DNA from: Gammaproteobacteria bacterium
Lineage (GTDB): Bacteria; Pseudomonadota; Gammaproteobacteria; SZUA-229
Length of the DNA stretch: 51,813 nt
Assembly: GCA_013041745.1 (NCBI GenBank)
Contig: JABDRN010000074.1
Coordinates: forward strand, 1 to 51,813
Reading direction: 5' to 3'
Position numbers and translations under genes: made by a program. Below, piece by piece: positions 19,570 to 28,765 of this stretch. The notes below the pieces were generated by a model, which was given only the letters and a program-made list of their open reading frames with translations, did not search any database and was not told where the DNA came from. How positions within the stretch are numbered: the stretch's first letter is position 1; each line of letters starts with the position of its first letter.

Positions 19570-20052
19570 CTAATCTCTAAAGTTATTAAACTGTAATGGC
19601 AGGTCGATATCAGATGCTTTTAGAAAAGACATGACCTCTTGCAGCTCGTCACGTTTTTTGCCGGTAACACGGACCTGCTCTCCCTGGATCGCAGCCTGTA
19701 CCTTGAATTTTTTTTCTTTGATCATCTTGGTGATCTTTTTCGCATCTTCCTTATCGATGCCGTGCTTGACAGTGATCGTCTGGTAGGCACGCAATCCTCT
19801 CTCGTCTACCTTACCGCGATCGAGACAGCGGTTATCGATGCCACGCTTGGATAATTTATTTACCATGATGTCGCGCATCTGCTTTAACTGAAAATCACTG
19901 GCAGCTTCAAAATTCATCTCGTAATCTTTCAACGTTATCCTGGCATCACTGCCCTTAAAATCAAAACGGTTTGAAATCTCACGATTCATCTGGTCGACCG
20001 CATTGGTTAATTCATGACCGTCGACTTCAGCAACAATATCAAAAGATGGCAT
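19570..20052 (-). CDS. yajQ: YajQ-family nucleotide-binding protein
   Basis: This is a 160 aa cytoplasmic protein with two ferredoxin-like RNP domains. The signature N-terminus is [38 protein letters not shown] and the C-terminal [30 protein letters not shown] region are near invariant in the family. Members bind tRNA/GTP or, in Xanthomonas and Pseudomonas, cyclic di-GMP and act as regulators. A REC-GGDEF-EAL protein lies elsewhere in this window (46402-48135) but is not linked. The ribosome site GGAGAA precedes the ATG. Confidence 0.94.
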   Translation of the reverse strand: [160 protein letters not shown]

Positions 20053-20197
20053 GCAAATTCTCCATTAACTGATTAGAATAAATCGTCAGCAACGATTTAT
20101 CACGTAAGCCCCAGAGGGGGTGAGTATCACATTGATACAAAAAAACTTGTCGAAGTATATTACTATTTGAAGATTTTAAAAATGGAAAGATTTTGAA

Positions 20198-20587
20198 ATG
20201 ATTAGACCAAATCCGATAAACTTGATCATAGCACTCGGTGCATTCAATGCATTTATTGCTGTTGCTGCTGGCGCTTTTGCCGCTCACGGATTAAGAGACA
20301 TATTAAGCAGCGAATACCTGAACACTTTTAATACGGCTGCTGATTACCAGTTGATACACGGCATAGGTCTGGTACTGGTCGGTTTGATCAACAAACAAAA
20401 TACTAACCGCTGCAATACCGCTTCTGCACTATTCATGCTGGCAGGTATCATATTGTTCAGCGGCAGCCTGTACCTGCTGACACTTACCGCTACACCCTGG
20501 CTCGGCATCATCACCCCGTTTGGCGGCGTCTGTTTTCTGATCGCCTGGTTGACCCTGGGTTTTAATTACTTGCTCAGTGATGAGTAA
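20198..20587 (+). CDS. DUF423 small membrane protein
   Basis: This is a 129 aa inner-membrane protein with four hydrophobic helices. Family features are ALGAFNAFIAVAAGAFAAHGL at the start, LIHGIGLVLVG in the middle, and TPFGGVCFLIAWLTLGF at the end. The biochemical function is unknown for the family. The ribosome site GGAAAG lies 7-8 bases before the ATG. The next gene starts 32 bases after its stop, so the two probably form an operon. Confidence 0.9.
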   Translation: MIRPNPINLIIALGAFNAFIAVAAGAFAAHGLRDILSSEYLNTFNTAADYQLIHGIGLVLVGLINKQNTNRCNTASALFMLAGIILFSGSLYLLTLTATPWLGIITPFGGVCFLIAWLTLGFNYLLSDE

Positions 20588-20619
20588 TTCACTTCAATAG
20601 ACCGCCAGGAGAACAAGCC

Positions 20620-21060
20620 ATGGCAGATATCTATCACCAGATCGGCGTTAACGCTGATATAGAAAAAGCCTACCAGGCATTAACCACACTTGAGGGGTTA
20701 AGCGCCTGGTGGAGTAAAACCACTGGCAACACCGTAGAAGGTGGCAAATTAAATTTTCATTTCGATGACATCAACATCGAGATGAGCATTGCCCAGTTGA
20801 TACCGGTAAAAAAGGTGGTATGGCAGTGTGTTGAAAAAGAGGGCGAATGGAAAGACACCGTTATCACCTTCGACCTGGAACAGGCCGAGGGCCAGACCTT
20901 CATTAACTTCTCACATAAAGGCTGGGCGAAACAGACCAGCCTTTGTGCACATTGCAGCACAAAGTGGGCAGTCTTCATGTTAAGTCTTAAAGACTATCTT
21001 GAAACGGGCAAAGGACAGCCATTTCCGAATGATGTGCATGTCAATCACATGGATCATTAA
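20620..21060 (+). CDS. SRPBCC (AHSA1/START-like) domain protein
   Basis: This is a 146 aa soluble protein with the helix-grip fold of the AHSA1 group. It shows YHQIGVNADIEKAYQALTTLEGLSAWWSKTTG at the N-terminus and WQCVEKEGEWKDTVITFDLE in the sheet region. The C-terminal helix carries WAVFMLSLKDYLETGKGQP. These proteins bind hydrophobic ligands or act as co-chaperones; the ligand cannot be told from sequence. A GGAGAA ribosome site precedes the start. It converges on trmJ with a 10-base gap. Confidence 0.85.
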   Translation: MADIYHQIGVNADIEKAYQALTTLEGLSAWWSKTTGNTVEGGKLNFHFDDINIEMSIAQLIPVKKVVWQCVEKEGEWKDTVITFDLEQAEGQTFINFSHKGWAKQTSLCAHCSTKWAVFMLSLKDYLETGKGQPFPNDVHVNHMDH

Positions 21061-21070
21061 CAGCGATCAG

Positions 21071-21835
21071 TTATTGCTTGCGTGGTCGTTTCTTGTCCTG
21101 TATCGCAGAACATATGCCGCGTATGATACTTAGTTCGCGTTGCGTAGTTGCCGCACGGTTAAATAATCCCTTCAGACGCCGCATCACTATATCGGGATTA
21201 TTGGTGCCAAAGAAACCAAGGTAGTCCAGGGCATCATGCAGATGCGCATACATACCATCAAGCTGAGTTGAATCTGCCAGCGCATCAAAGCGATGCTTTT
21301 TTCCCTTATGTTTTTTTATCTTGTTTCCTGCCAGGGCGAGTCGATATTCATAACAGACTATCTGTACTGCAGCTGCTACGTTCAGGGAACTAAAATCAGG
21401 ATTGGTAGGAATATGCAAAAGTGCGTTACACATCTCCATCTCTTCATTCGTCAGACCGCTATTTTCACGCCCGAACACGATAGCAATGTCGCCCTGCCCG
21501 ATATGTTCCAGCGACTGCTGTACACATTCTCCAGGCTCCAGTATCGGCCATTCTATCGTCCTCAGCCGGGCACTGGTACCCGCCACCCAGATGCATCCCG
21601 ATATCGCCTGCTTCAAGTCTTTAACAACCTCAGCATCATCCAGCAGGTCGACAGCACCAACGGACCTGCTTATCGCCTCCAGAGATGGATAATCCTCGGG
21701 ATCGACCAGTGTCAAACGTGACAGCCCCATATTTTTCATCGCTCTCGCAGCAGCGCCGATATTTCCTGGATGCGAGGTATTTACCAGTACTATGCGGATA
21801 TTATTAAAAAGCGTTAGATTTGTTTGCTGTGTCAT
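21071..21835 (-). CDS. trmJ: tRNA (cytidine/uridine-32-2'-O)-methyltransferase TrmJ
   Basis: TrmJ is a SPOUT-class SAM methyltransferase acting on ribose 32 of the tRNA anticodon loop. The 254 aa show NIRIVLVNTSHPGNIGAAARAMKNMG, the catalytic-loop IVFGRENSGLTNEE, and the knot segment LHIPTNPDFSSLNVAAAVQ. Divergent arrangement with suhB is the same as in E. coli; the starts are 75 bases apart. Confidence 0.94.
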   Translation of the reverse strand: MTQQTNLTLFNNIRIVLVNTSHPGNIGAAARAMKNMGLSRLTLVDPEDYPSLEAISRSVGAVDLLDDAEVVKDLKQAISGCIWVAGTSARLRTIEWPILEPGECVQQSLEHIGQGDIAIVFGRENSGLTNEEMEMCNALLHIPTNPDFSSLNVAAAVQIVCYEYRLALAGNKIKKHKGKKHRFDALADSTQLDGMYAHLHDALDYLGFFGTNNPDIVMRRLKGLFNRAATTQRELSIIRGICSAIQDKKRPRKQ

Positions 21836-21910
21836 GGCGCGTATTCTGCTATGCTACGCGCGAAATTAACAGTTACTTTTGTTCAACTCTCGTTCTTTAA
21901 TAATACAGTC

Positions 21911-22717
21911 ATGCAACCAATGGTAAATATAGCGGTACGCGCTGCGCGTGCTGCCGGCGACATCATCGTCCGCAACATGGATCGACTCGATCGTCTCAAA
22001 GTCGTCACCAAGCAGAACAACGACTTCGTCAGCAACGTCGACCAGATGGCAGAACAGACCATCATCGCCACCATCAAAGAGGCTTATCCGGAACATGGCA
22101 TCCTCGCGGAAGAGAGCGGCACACAGGCAGAAGATTCCGAGTTTCAGTGGATCATCGATCCGCTGGATGGCACCACCAATTACCTGCATGGTTTTCCACA
22201 ATTTTCTGTGTCGATCGCACTGAAATACAAGAACAGGCTGGAAGTCGGTGTCATCTATGACCCACTGTCACAGGAACTATTTACTGCTTCACGCGGTAAT
22301 GGCGCAACCCTGAATGACAAGAAGATCCGTGTCACCGGCCATGTAGGACTGAAGAATGCCCTACTCGGTACCGGCTTCCCGTATTACGACCAGAGTTATC
22401 TCGACACCTACCTGGAAACGATGAAAGCGCTGATGAAAAAAACCGCCGGCCTGCGCCGCCCTGGTTCGGCGGCACTTGATCTTGCCTGGCTGGCCGCTGG
22501 CCGCATCGATGGTTTCTGGGAATTCAACCTTAAGGCATGGGATATCGCAGCTGGTGCTCTGATCGTAAGAGAGGCCGGCGGCATCGTCAGTGATTTTGAA
22601 AATAAAGACGGCTACCTGGAGAGCGGAGACATCATCGCCGCTGCACCCAAGGTTTTCCCGGAGATGATGAAGATCATCCAGCAAAAAGTGACTGCTGGCA
22701 ATTATCTCAAAAGATAA
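21911..22717 (+). CDS. suhB: Inositol-1-monophosphatase / Nus accessory factor SuhB
   Basis: SuhB hydrolyses inositol monophosphates in vitro and, in E. coli, mainly helps rRNA transcription antitermination. Starting at ATG 21911 the protein is 268 aa and begins MQPMVNIAVRAARAAG, matching the E. coli N-terminus and length. A frame extension back to 21824 adds unrelated residues and runs into trmJ, so I reject it. Metal-binding motifs are AEESG (about 66-70) and WIIDPLDGTTN (80-90). RPGSAALDLAWLAAGR and WDIAAGALIVREAGG follow. It ends in a small hairpin region that includes a palindromic repeat. Confidence 0.95.
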   Translation: MQPMVNIAVRAARAAGDIIVRNMDRLDRLKVVTKQNNDFVSNVDQMAEQTIIATIKEAYPEHGILAEESGTQAEDSEFQWIIDPLDGTTNYLHGFPQFSVSIALKYKNRLEVGVIYDPLSQELFTASRGNGATLNDKKIRVTGHVGLKNALLGTGFPYYDQSYLDTYLETMKALMKKTAGLRRPGSAALDLAWLAAGRIDGFWEFNLKAWDIAAGALIVREAGGIVSDFENKDGYLESGDIIAAAPKVFPEMMKIIQQKVTAGNYLKR

Positions 22718-22730
22718 GCTGCCAGCAGTC
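22690..22730. repeat. Inverted repeat spanning the suhB stop codon
   Basis: GACTGCTGGCA (22690-22700) and TGCCAGCAGTC (22720-22730) are perfect 11-base complements around the last codons of suhB. There is no T-run, so this may be an mRNA 3'-end structure. It abuts and shares bases with the repeat at 22729-22806. Confidence 0.6.
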
Positions 22731-22806
22731 ATTGCCAGCGAAGCACGACAGTCTCAGTTCAGCGACTCGGTTGCTTATAGAGATTGCCGCGCTTCGCTGG
22801 CAATGA
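22729..22806. repeat. Palindromic intergenic repeat (CATTGCCAGCGAAGC type)
   Basis: This is a 78-base element with 27-base terminal inverted repeats (22729-22755 and 22780-22806) that differ at three positions. The outermost 16 bases, TCATTGCCAGCGAAGC, are perfect. It resembles the widespread bacterial GTCATTGCGAGCGAAGC...GCAATCTC repeats. It separates suhB from the convergent ibaG gene. Confidence 0.75.
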
Positions 22807-22816
22807 CGAGTTGTTG

Positions 22817-23059
22817 TTAAGTGTTCTGCTGTGCCCATTCAGACCTGGTGAATGCCTTGATCGTCAGCGCATGTATTGCACCACTCTGAATATACTCATT
22901 CACTAGCGCGTAGACCATTTTCTGTTCCGCCACCATGGTCTTACCTTCGAACTCATCTGAAACCACGATTGCGGTATACTTGCTGCCATCAGCTGTTACC
23001 ATTGCCTCACAGCCATCGATACCAGCTTCTATAATTTTTTTTACTTCACTTGTTTCCAT
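22817..23059 (-). CDS. ibaG: BolA-family protein IbaG
   Basis: This is an 80 aa BolA/IbaG-like protein. Family members pair with monothiol glutaredoxins to bind or transfer [2Fe-2S] clusters and influence stress or acid responses. The pattern is SEVKKIIEAGI, then DGSKYTAIVVSDEFEGKTMV, VYALVNEYIQSG and AIHALTIKAFTRSEW. The last motif with its invariant His matches IbaG (YrbA) rather than BolA proper. GAGAATG lies just before the ATG. Confidence 0.88.
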   Translation of the reverse strand: METSEVKKIIEAGIDGCEAMVTADGSKYTAIVVSDEFEGKTMVAEQKMVYALVNEYIQSGAIHALTIKAFTRSEWAQQNT

Positions 23060-23147
23060 TTCATTCTCATCACTAAAATAATTTTGCTATGTTACAACGT
23101 CAACAAGTTTTTGACACCCTACTTTCAATGGCAGAATTAGACATATA

Positions 23148-24221
23148 ATGCTTAACCAGTTAACACTATTATGCCGCCCTGGCTTTGAGAAAGAATGTGC
23201 CGGTGAGATACAGGAACTGGCAAACAGGCTCCAGTATCCAGCTTATGTGCAAACAGATGAACAGTCGGGTTATGTTTTTCTGATATGCACAAACGCCGAT
23301 CAGCCCGATGCAGATGGCACCGCTGAGCTGATATCAGAGATAAATTTTCGATCCCTGATCTTTGCCCGACAGTGGTTCGCTTCCAGTAAGAGCGTTGTCA
23401 CCTTACCGGAAAACAACCGGATACCGGACATCCTCGACAATATCAGAGACCTGCATGATACTTTTTATGATATCGAGCTGGATTACCCTGATACCAACGA
23501 AGGCAAATCACTGAGTAAATTCTGCAAGCAGTTTAGACCGCACCTGGTCAAAGCATTAAAAAAGAACAGACTGCTATCAGGCCATTCCAGATGGCGGCTG
23601 CACCTGTTTTTTACCGATTCACTGCATGTCACCATCGGCATCTCACCTGTCGATAACAGCGCTGTCGACGCCATGGGCATACCGAGATTAAAAATGCCAG
23701 CTGCAGCACCCAGCCGGTCCACACTAAAACTGGACGAAGCCATTCAGTGGTTCTTGCCCGTTTCACAGCAAGCAAAATTATTCAAATCCGGCATGACAGC
23801 CGTCGATCTTGGCGCTGCGCCAGGAGGCTGGAGCTGGCAACTGGTGCAACGTGGCTGCCTGGTCACTGCTGTCGATAATGGCCCGATGCAGCAAGAACTG
23901 ATGAAAACAGGCATGGTCGAACACCTCAAAACAGACGCATTTACTTATGCTCCTGATAAGAGCGTCGACTGGTTAGTCTGTGACATGGCAGAACGGCCAC
24001 TGCATGTCAGCCGACTGATCGCCCGCTGGCTCAGTGAAAAACAAAGCAGCAATGCCATCTTCAACCTTAAGCTGCCGATGAAAAAACGCCTCGATAGCGT
24101 ACAGGAATGTCTATCCCTGATCGAACACAAGCTCACCCAGGCCAAAATAGAACACAGCATCCAGGCCAAGCAGCTATATCATGACCGTGAAGAAATAACC
24201 GTGTGTATTGTGTGTTCATAA
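23148..24221 (+). CDS. rlmM: 23S rRNA (cytidine-2498-2'-O)-methyltransferase RlmM
   Basis: RlmM methylates the ribose of C2498 in 23S rRNA. The 357 aa begin with a THUMP-like domain (TLLCRPGFEKECAGEIQ, SLIFARQWF). They continue with GIPRLKMPAAAPSRSTLKL and a Rossmann SAM-binding domain VDLGAAPGGWSWQLVQRG. The catalytic lysine region is FNLKLPMKKR and the end is KQLYHDREEITVCIV. It is close to the E. coli protein along the whole length. The cbbQ-like gene starts 84 bases after its stop. Confidence 0.95.
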   Translation: MLNQLTLLCRPGFEKECAGEIQELANRLQYPAYVQTDEQSGYVFLICTNADQPDADGTAELISEINFRSLIFARQWFASSKSVVTLPENNRIPDILDNIRDLHDTFYDIELDYPDTNEGKSLSKFCKQFRPHLVKALKKNRLLSGHSRWRLHLFFTDSLHVTIGISPVDNSAVDAMGIPRLKMPAAAPSRSTLKLDEAIQWFLPVSQQAKLFKSGMTAVDLGAAPGGWSWQLVQRGCLVTAVDNGPMQQELMKTGMVEHLKTDAFTYAPDKSVDWLVCDMAERPLHVSRLIARWLSEKQSSNAIFNLKLPMKKRLDSVQECLSLIEHKLTQAKIEHSIQAKQLYHDREEITVCIVCS

Positions 24222-24305
24222 GCTTTACAATATCGGTAACATCTGGTCAAAAATCAACACCCAGAAAACAATACAGACTACCCGGATATCCAGATACGAA
24301 AAACT

Positions 24306-25118
24306 ATGCAAAGTAAAGCGCTCAAACCAGAAGAATATTTTATCGAAGATGAACCTTATTACCAGTCTATCGGTGATGAGATTGCGATCTTCGAAGCTGC
24401 CTACAATCAATCATTGCCGGTATTATTAAAAGGCCCGACAGGATGCGGTAAGACACGTTTCATGGAACACATGGCCTGGCGTTTAAAAAGGCCTTTGATC
24501 ACAGTCTCCTGTCACGATGATCTGACTGCTTCTGACCTGGTCGGTCGTTTCCTAATCTCTGGCGGAGAAACTGTCTGGGTCGATGGCCCACTGGCACGCT
24601 CTGTTCGAAATGGTGCCATCTGTTATCTCGACGAGATCGTCGAAGCCAGAAAAGATACCACCGTTGTTATCCACCCGCTGGCCGATGACCGCCGAGTACT
24701 GCCGATGGAAAAAGTGGGCGAGATCATAGAAGCTACGGCTGAGTTCTGCCTGGCCATCTCCTACAACCCAGGCTATCAGAGCGTGATGAAAGACCTGAAA
24801 CAGAGTACTCGACAACGCTTTGTCGCGCTTGAGTTTGACTACCCAGATGCAGCTCTGGAATCTGAAATCATCGTCAAAGAGACCGGCATCGATGCGGCTA
24901 CGGCCAACCTGCTGGTGAAATTTGCACATATGACACGCGACCTCAAAGGCAGCGGCCTTGACGAGGGCGCCTCAACACGACTACTGGTGCATGCCGCCAA
25001 GCTCATTCATGAAGGCATCTCACCGGTGGTCGCCTGCGAAACAGCTATCTCACAGGCCATCACTGATGATGCCGATATGATGGTTGCAATGCATGAATTG
25101 TCGTCATCCCTGTTTTAG
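24306..25118 (+). CDS. CbbQ/NirQ/NorQ-type MoxR AAA+ ATPase
   Basis: This is a 270 aa AAA+ protein of the group that remodels a metabolic enzyme together with a VWA partner. CbbQ-CbbO activates inhibited Rubisco; NorQ-NorD matures nitric oxide reductase. It has Walker A GPTGCGKT (43-50), Walker B AICYLDEIVEA (104-114), a sensor region AISYNPGYQS, and an arginine-rich KQSTRQRFVALEFDYP. The C-terminal lid reads GLDEGASTRLLVHAAKLI. The length fits CbbQ. The partner gene begins 18 bases downstream. Neither Rubisco nor norCB is in the window, so CbbQ versus NorQ remains open; with sulfur-globule-like genes close by I favour CbbQ. Confidence 0.85.
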   Translation: MQSKALKPEEYFIEDEPYYQSIGDEIAIFEAAYNQSLPVLLKGPTGCGKTRFMEHMAWRLKRPLITVSCHDDLTASDLVGRFLISGGETVWVDGPLARSVRNGAICYLDEIVEARKDTTVVIHPLADDRRVLPMEKVGEIIEATAEFCLAISYNPGYQSVMKDLKQSTRQRFVALEFDYPDAALESEIIVKETGIDAATANLLVKFAHMTRDLKGSGLDEGASTRLLVHAAKLIHEGISPVVACETAISQAITDDADMMVAMHELSSSLF

Positions 25119-25136
25119 ATACATTTAGTATTAGAT

Positions 25137-27284
25137 ATGCCACGCCCTGCCCTGACGTTTGAAGAGATCATCGAGCGACTCGATGTCTACTTCGACGTTG
25201 AATTCACCTTTATAAAGAGTGAACAAGCCGCCGAACTCATCGTTCAGCAGACGCGGACTACTCAGGACTTTATCCTGGATCTTAGCAAACGCATCGCTGC
25301 CACCAATGAAGAACTGTCATTCCAGTTCACCCTGAATGCCATTCGGGCACTGGATGCTATGGATCGCCACATGGTCGAAGCCTGGGCCATGACAGCGACT
25401 GACAACTATGATCGCAAGGGGCTGACGCCTGCCATGACAGTGATCCGGGACCTGGACAACTATGTTCATAATGCACATATCAATGCCTGCGGCGCAATAC
25501 TGGAGGAAGAGATATCGGTTCTGCTGCCTTTCCTACAGGGTCTTTCCGGACGCAAGCTCAAGATCGCCGAGTCTGAGGACAATACAGCTTACACCGACAC
25601 GGAAACGATCTATCTACCGGCTATTACCGCACTGCTGGAAGAGTCAAAAGACAATTTTTTGATCTATAAAGCCAGCGTCGCCTTTCTCTGGGCGCAGATA
25701 CAATTTGGCACATTCCGCTTACCGTTCGAGGAGATCCTCGAATGTGATGACCCTGACAGCCAACTGAAAAAGGTAACGACACTCGAAACTATTCGCCTTG
25801 AGGCATGCATCAAACGCGAACTCCCCGGTCTATATCGCGACATGCAGATGCTGAAGAAAAAAACCGGCGATGACCAGGAACACTCATACCCTGATAACTG
25901 GCAGCATATAACAGAACGGTTATCGGCGGACGATGCCGGTATCGAAGACACACTAAACTTCATGGCTTCGATCGATGAGGAAGCGTATGTCGCGCCATGC
26001 TGTTACCACGGAACCTTAAAACTCGACCAGGTTACAGTGGTCATGAGCAAACGCATCGAAAAGGAAAAGGCATATTTTCGCATCGCTCTGAGCGAGCTCG
26101 CTAAAGAATCATTGAAAAAAAATAGCGATGAAACCGATATAGAGCCAGAAGTCGATGCCAGCACGATCTTTAATATAAAGACCAAAGATGAGCAGCAGCA
26201 GATAAACAGCGGCACCATAGAGCTTGAACTCGAAGGCGAACTGATGCCGATACCCGACCATGTCAAAGAACTGATAACGTCCATCATCGTGGATTTTGGT
26301 GAGATCCCGCCCGAGCATCTGCACGCGGCAGGTCCCGGTGAGTATGATCTGAAAAAATACGAAGATGAGATGCCCAACCCTGACGACGTCTGGCAAGGCA
26401 CATACCATGTCGAAGGTGCCGAGCTTTATAATGAGTGGAACTTCAAACGTCAGCATTATCACAAGAACTGGTGCGTATTACGTGAACTCGAAATCGAACC
26501 TGAATATGATGACTTCGTTGATAGAGCACTGGACAAACATAAAGGTTTATTAAAGAGCCTGCGCCATACATTCGAGATACTGCGCGGAGAAGACAAGCTG
26601 CTGAAGAAACAGGTACATGGTGACGATGTCGATATCGATGCCCTGGTCGAAGCCTATGCTGACGTAAAGAGCGGCATGGAGATGACCGACCGCCTGTTCA
26701 CCAAAATGCACAAGGAAGAAAGAAATGTCGCTGTCATATTCATGGTAGACATGAGTGGCTCAACAAAGGGCTGGATCAATGAAGCCGAACGTGAATCTCT
26801 TATCCTGCTTTGCGAAGTCATTCAGATCCTGGGAGATCGTTTCGCGATATATGGATTCTCGGGAATGACCCGCACCCGCTGCGAGTTATTCAAGATCAAA
26901 GCCTTTGATGAAGAATACGACGATGAGATAAAGGGACGCATCTCAAACATTCAACCAAAAGACTACACTCGAATGGGCGTTTTCATCAGGCATATGACAA
27001 GGTTATTCAACGAAATTGAGGCATCGACCAAACTGCTCATCACCATCTCCGATGGTAAACCGGATGACTATGACACCTATCGTGGTGAGTACGGTGTCGA
27101 AGACACACGTCAGGCACTCTATGAAGCACATCGTGATGGCATTCACCCCTACTGTATCACTATCGATGAAGAAGCACGTGAGTACCTGCCCCATATGTAT
27201 GGTGCCGCCAACTATTCGGTGATCGATGACGTCGCGCAGCTGCCGCGCAAGGTCTCTGATATCTATCGCAGGCTGACCACATAA
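25137..27284 (+). CDS. CbbO/NorD-type VWA-domain protein
   Basis: This is a 715 aa partner of the upstream AAA+ ATPase. An N-terminal acidic, mostly helical region of about 520 residues is followed by a C-terminal VWA domain with a MIDAS site, DMSGS (about residue 537). TR and SDGKPDD supply the other metal-ligand motifs, and the end is DDVAQLPRKVSDIYRRLT. In characterised CbbQO complexes the VWA domain recognises Rubisco by an exposed acidic residue while CbbQ hexamers pull on the substrate. It is 18 bases from the ATPase gene and 50 bases from sbcB. Confidence 0.85.
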   Translation: MPRPALTFEEIIERLDVYFDVEFTFIKSEQAAELIVQQTRTTQDFILDLSKRIAATNEELSFQFTLNAIRALDAMDRHMVEAWAMTATDNYDRKGLTPAMTVIRDLDNYVHNAHINACGAILEEEISVLLPFLQGLSGRKLKIAESEDNTAYTDTETIYLPAITALLEESKDNFLIYKASVAFLWAQIQFGTFRLPFEEILECDDPDSQLKKVTTLETIRLEACIKRELPGLYRDMQMLKKKTGDDQEHSYPDNWQHITERLSADDAGIEDTLNFMASIDEEAYVAPCCYHGTLKLDQVTVVMSKRIEKEKAYFRIALSELAKESLKKNSDETDIEPEVDASTIFNIKTKDEQQQINSGTIELELEGELMPIPDHVKELITSIIVDFGEIPPEHLHAAGPGEYDLKKYEDEMPNPDDVWQGTYHVEGAELYNEWNFKRQHYHKNWCVLRELEIEPEYDDFVDRALDKHKGLLKSLRHTFEILRGEDKLLKKQVHGDDVDIDALVEAYADVKSGMEMTDRLFTKMHKEERNVAVIFMVDMSGSTKGWINEAERESLILLCEVIQILGDRFAIYGFSGMTRTRCELFKIKAFDEEYDDEIKGRISNIQPKDYTRMGVFIRHMTRLFNEIEASTKLLITISDGKPDDYDTYRGEYGVEDTRQALYEAHRDGIHPYCITIDEEAREYLPHMYGAANYSVIDDVAQLPRKVSDIYRRLTT

Positions 27285-27334
27285 CAGCGATTATAATCGC
27301 CTTATCTGAGAGAAAAAACGACAGGGAACAGACC

Positions 27335-28765
27335 ATGGCTAATTCAATCTACTGGCACGACTATGAGACATTCGGTATCGATTCTCGTTTCGATCGCCCT
27401 TCTCAGTTTGCCGGGATCCGCACGGATGAGGATCTGAATATCATCAGTGATCCGCTCACCCTATACTGTAAACCCGCCGATGACTGCCTGCCAGATCCCG
27501 GTGCCTGCATGGTCACCGGGATCACTCCACAGAAAGCCCTCGCAGACGGCGTTCCCGAGGCTGAGTTCATCGCTGCTATCCACCATGAGTTCTCCACCCC
27601 TGGCACCTGTATCGCTGGTTATAATAATATCCGCTTCGATGATGAGTTCACCCGTAATACGCTATACCGAAATTTCTATAATGCCTATGCACATGAGTGG
27701 CAACATGGTAATTCACGCTGGGATATCATCGATACAGTAAGGTTGACCCGTGCGCTAAGACCCGAAGGTATCAACTGGCCCGAGCAGGACGGCCGCCCTA
27801 GCATACGCCTTGAGTTGCTCACAGAAGCCAATGACATCACACACGAAGCAGCTCATGATGCCATGTCAGATGTCTATGCCACGATCGCCGTCGCCAAACT
27901 GATCAAAGAGAAACAGCCACGCCTGTATGACTACATATACAAGCTGCGCAAGAAAACTGAAGTCAGTAAGCTCATCAACCTGCGCACACATGAAGCCATC
28001 CTGCATGTATCATCCCGTTATTCAGCACAGCGCGGGGCCATCGCCATGGTGATGCCGATTTGCCAGCATCCGATCAATAAAAACGGATTTATCGTCTACG
28101 ACCTCGAGGTTCATCCAGAAGAGTTTTTTGCGGCCGATGTCGATGAGATGGCTGCCAGGTTATATACCCCTGCAGCTGAACTGCCGGAAGGAATCAAGCG
28201 TATTCCGCTCAAACAGATCCATATTAATAAGTGTCCTGTTATCGTACCAGTCAAAACCATGGACAGTGCTGCGGCGCACAGGCTCAATATAGATGTCGAG
28301 CGTTGCCAGCAACACCGTGAGCTCATACTGCAGAACATAGAAGGATTTGCCAGCAGGACTAGCGCAATATTCCAGAACAGTGAATTTCCGGAAGTCAGTG
28401 ACCCTGATGGCCAGCTTTATTCTGGCGGATTCTTCAGTCGCGATGATAGCCAGCGTATCGATTCCATCAGGAGCACCAGCGCGGGCAAACTTGCCGAACT
28501 GCACTTTAACTTCGATGACCAGCGCCTCGCCGAGATGCTGTTTCGCTACCGAGCCAGAAACTATCCGAATACGCTCAGCGAAAAGGAACTCAAGCAATGG
28601 AATGACTATCGTCACGAAAAATTCACTAATCCAGCGACGTCACACCGCACCATGAACCAGTTTCTGGCAGAAATCGAAGCAATCCAGCAGGCCCCTGACA
28701 CTATCGGTAGCCAGCTCGTTCTACTGGAAGACCTGCTCGAATATGCTGAATCAATAAAAATTTAA
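27335..28765 (+). CDS. sbcB: Exodeoxyribonuclease I
   Basis: This is a 476 aa DEDD-family 3'-5' single-strand DNA exonuclease acting in recombination and mismatch repair. The N-terminal exonuclease domain shows WHDYETFGID with Asp9 and Glu11, then GYNNIRFDDEFTRNTLYRNFYNAY and the AAHDAMSDVYATI motif with catalytic His and Asp. SH3-like and C-terminal helical domains follow (FRYRARNYPNTLSEKE). The start has GGGAAC nearby. The next gene upstream is cbbO-like with a 50-base gap, so co-transcription is possible. Confidence 0.95.
   Translation: MANSIYWHDYETFGIDSRFDRPSQFAGIRTDEDLNIISDPLTLYCKPADDCLPDPGACMVTGITPQKALADGVPEAEFIAAIHHEFSTPGTCIAGYNNIRFDDEFTRNTLYRNFYNAYAHEWQHGNSRWDIIDTVRLTRALRPEGINWPEQDGRPSIRLELLTEANDITHEAAHDAMSDVYATIAVAKLIKEKQPRLYDYIYKLRKKTEVSKLINLRTHEAILHVSSRYSAQRGAIAMVMPICQHPINKNGFIVYDLEVHPEEFFAADVDEMAARLYTPAAELPEGIKRIPLKQIHINKCPVIVPVKTMDSAAAHRLNIDVERCQQHRELILQNIEGFASRTSAIFQNSEFPEVSDPDGQLYSGGFFSRDDSQRIDSIRSTSAGKLAELHFNFDDQRLAEMLFRYRARNYPNTLSEKELKQWNDYRHEKFTNPATSHRTMNQFLAEIEAIQQAPDTIGSQLVLLEDLLEYAESIKI

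Noticed and set aside
21824-21910. Longer start for suhB
   Set aside because: It would overlap the trmJ start and adds residues absent from SuhB proteins, while MQPMVNIAVRAAR matches the E. coli N-terminus.
24306-28765. Search for Rubisco, carboxysome, nor or sox genes next to the CbbQO-like pair
   Set aside because: None is present; the neighbours are rlmM and sbcB only.
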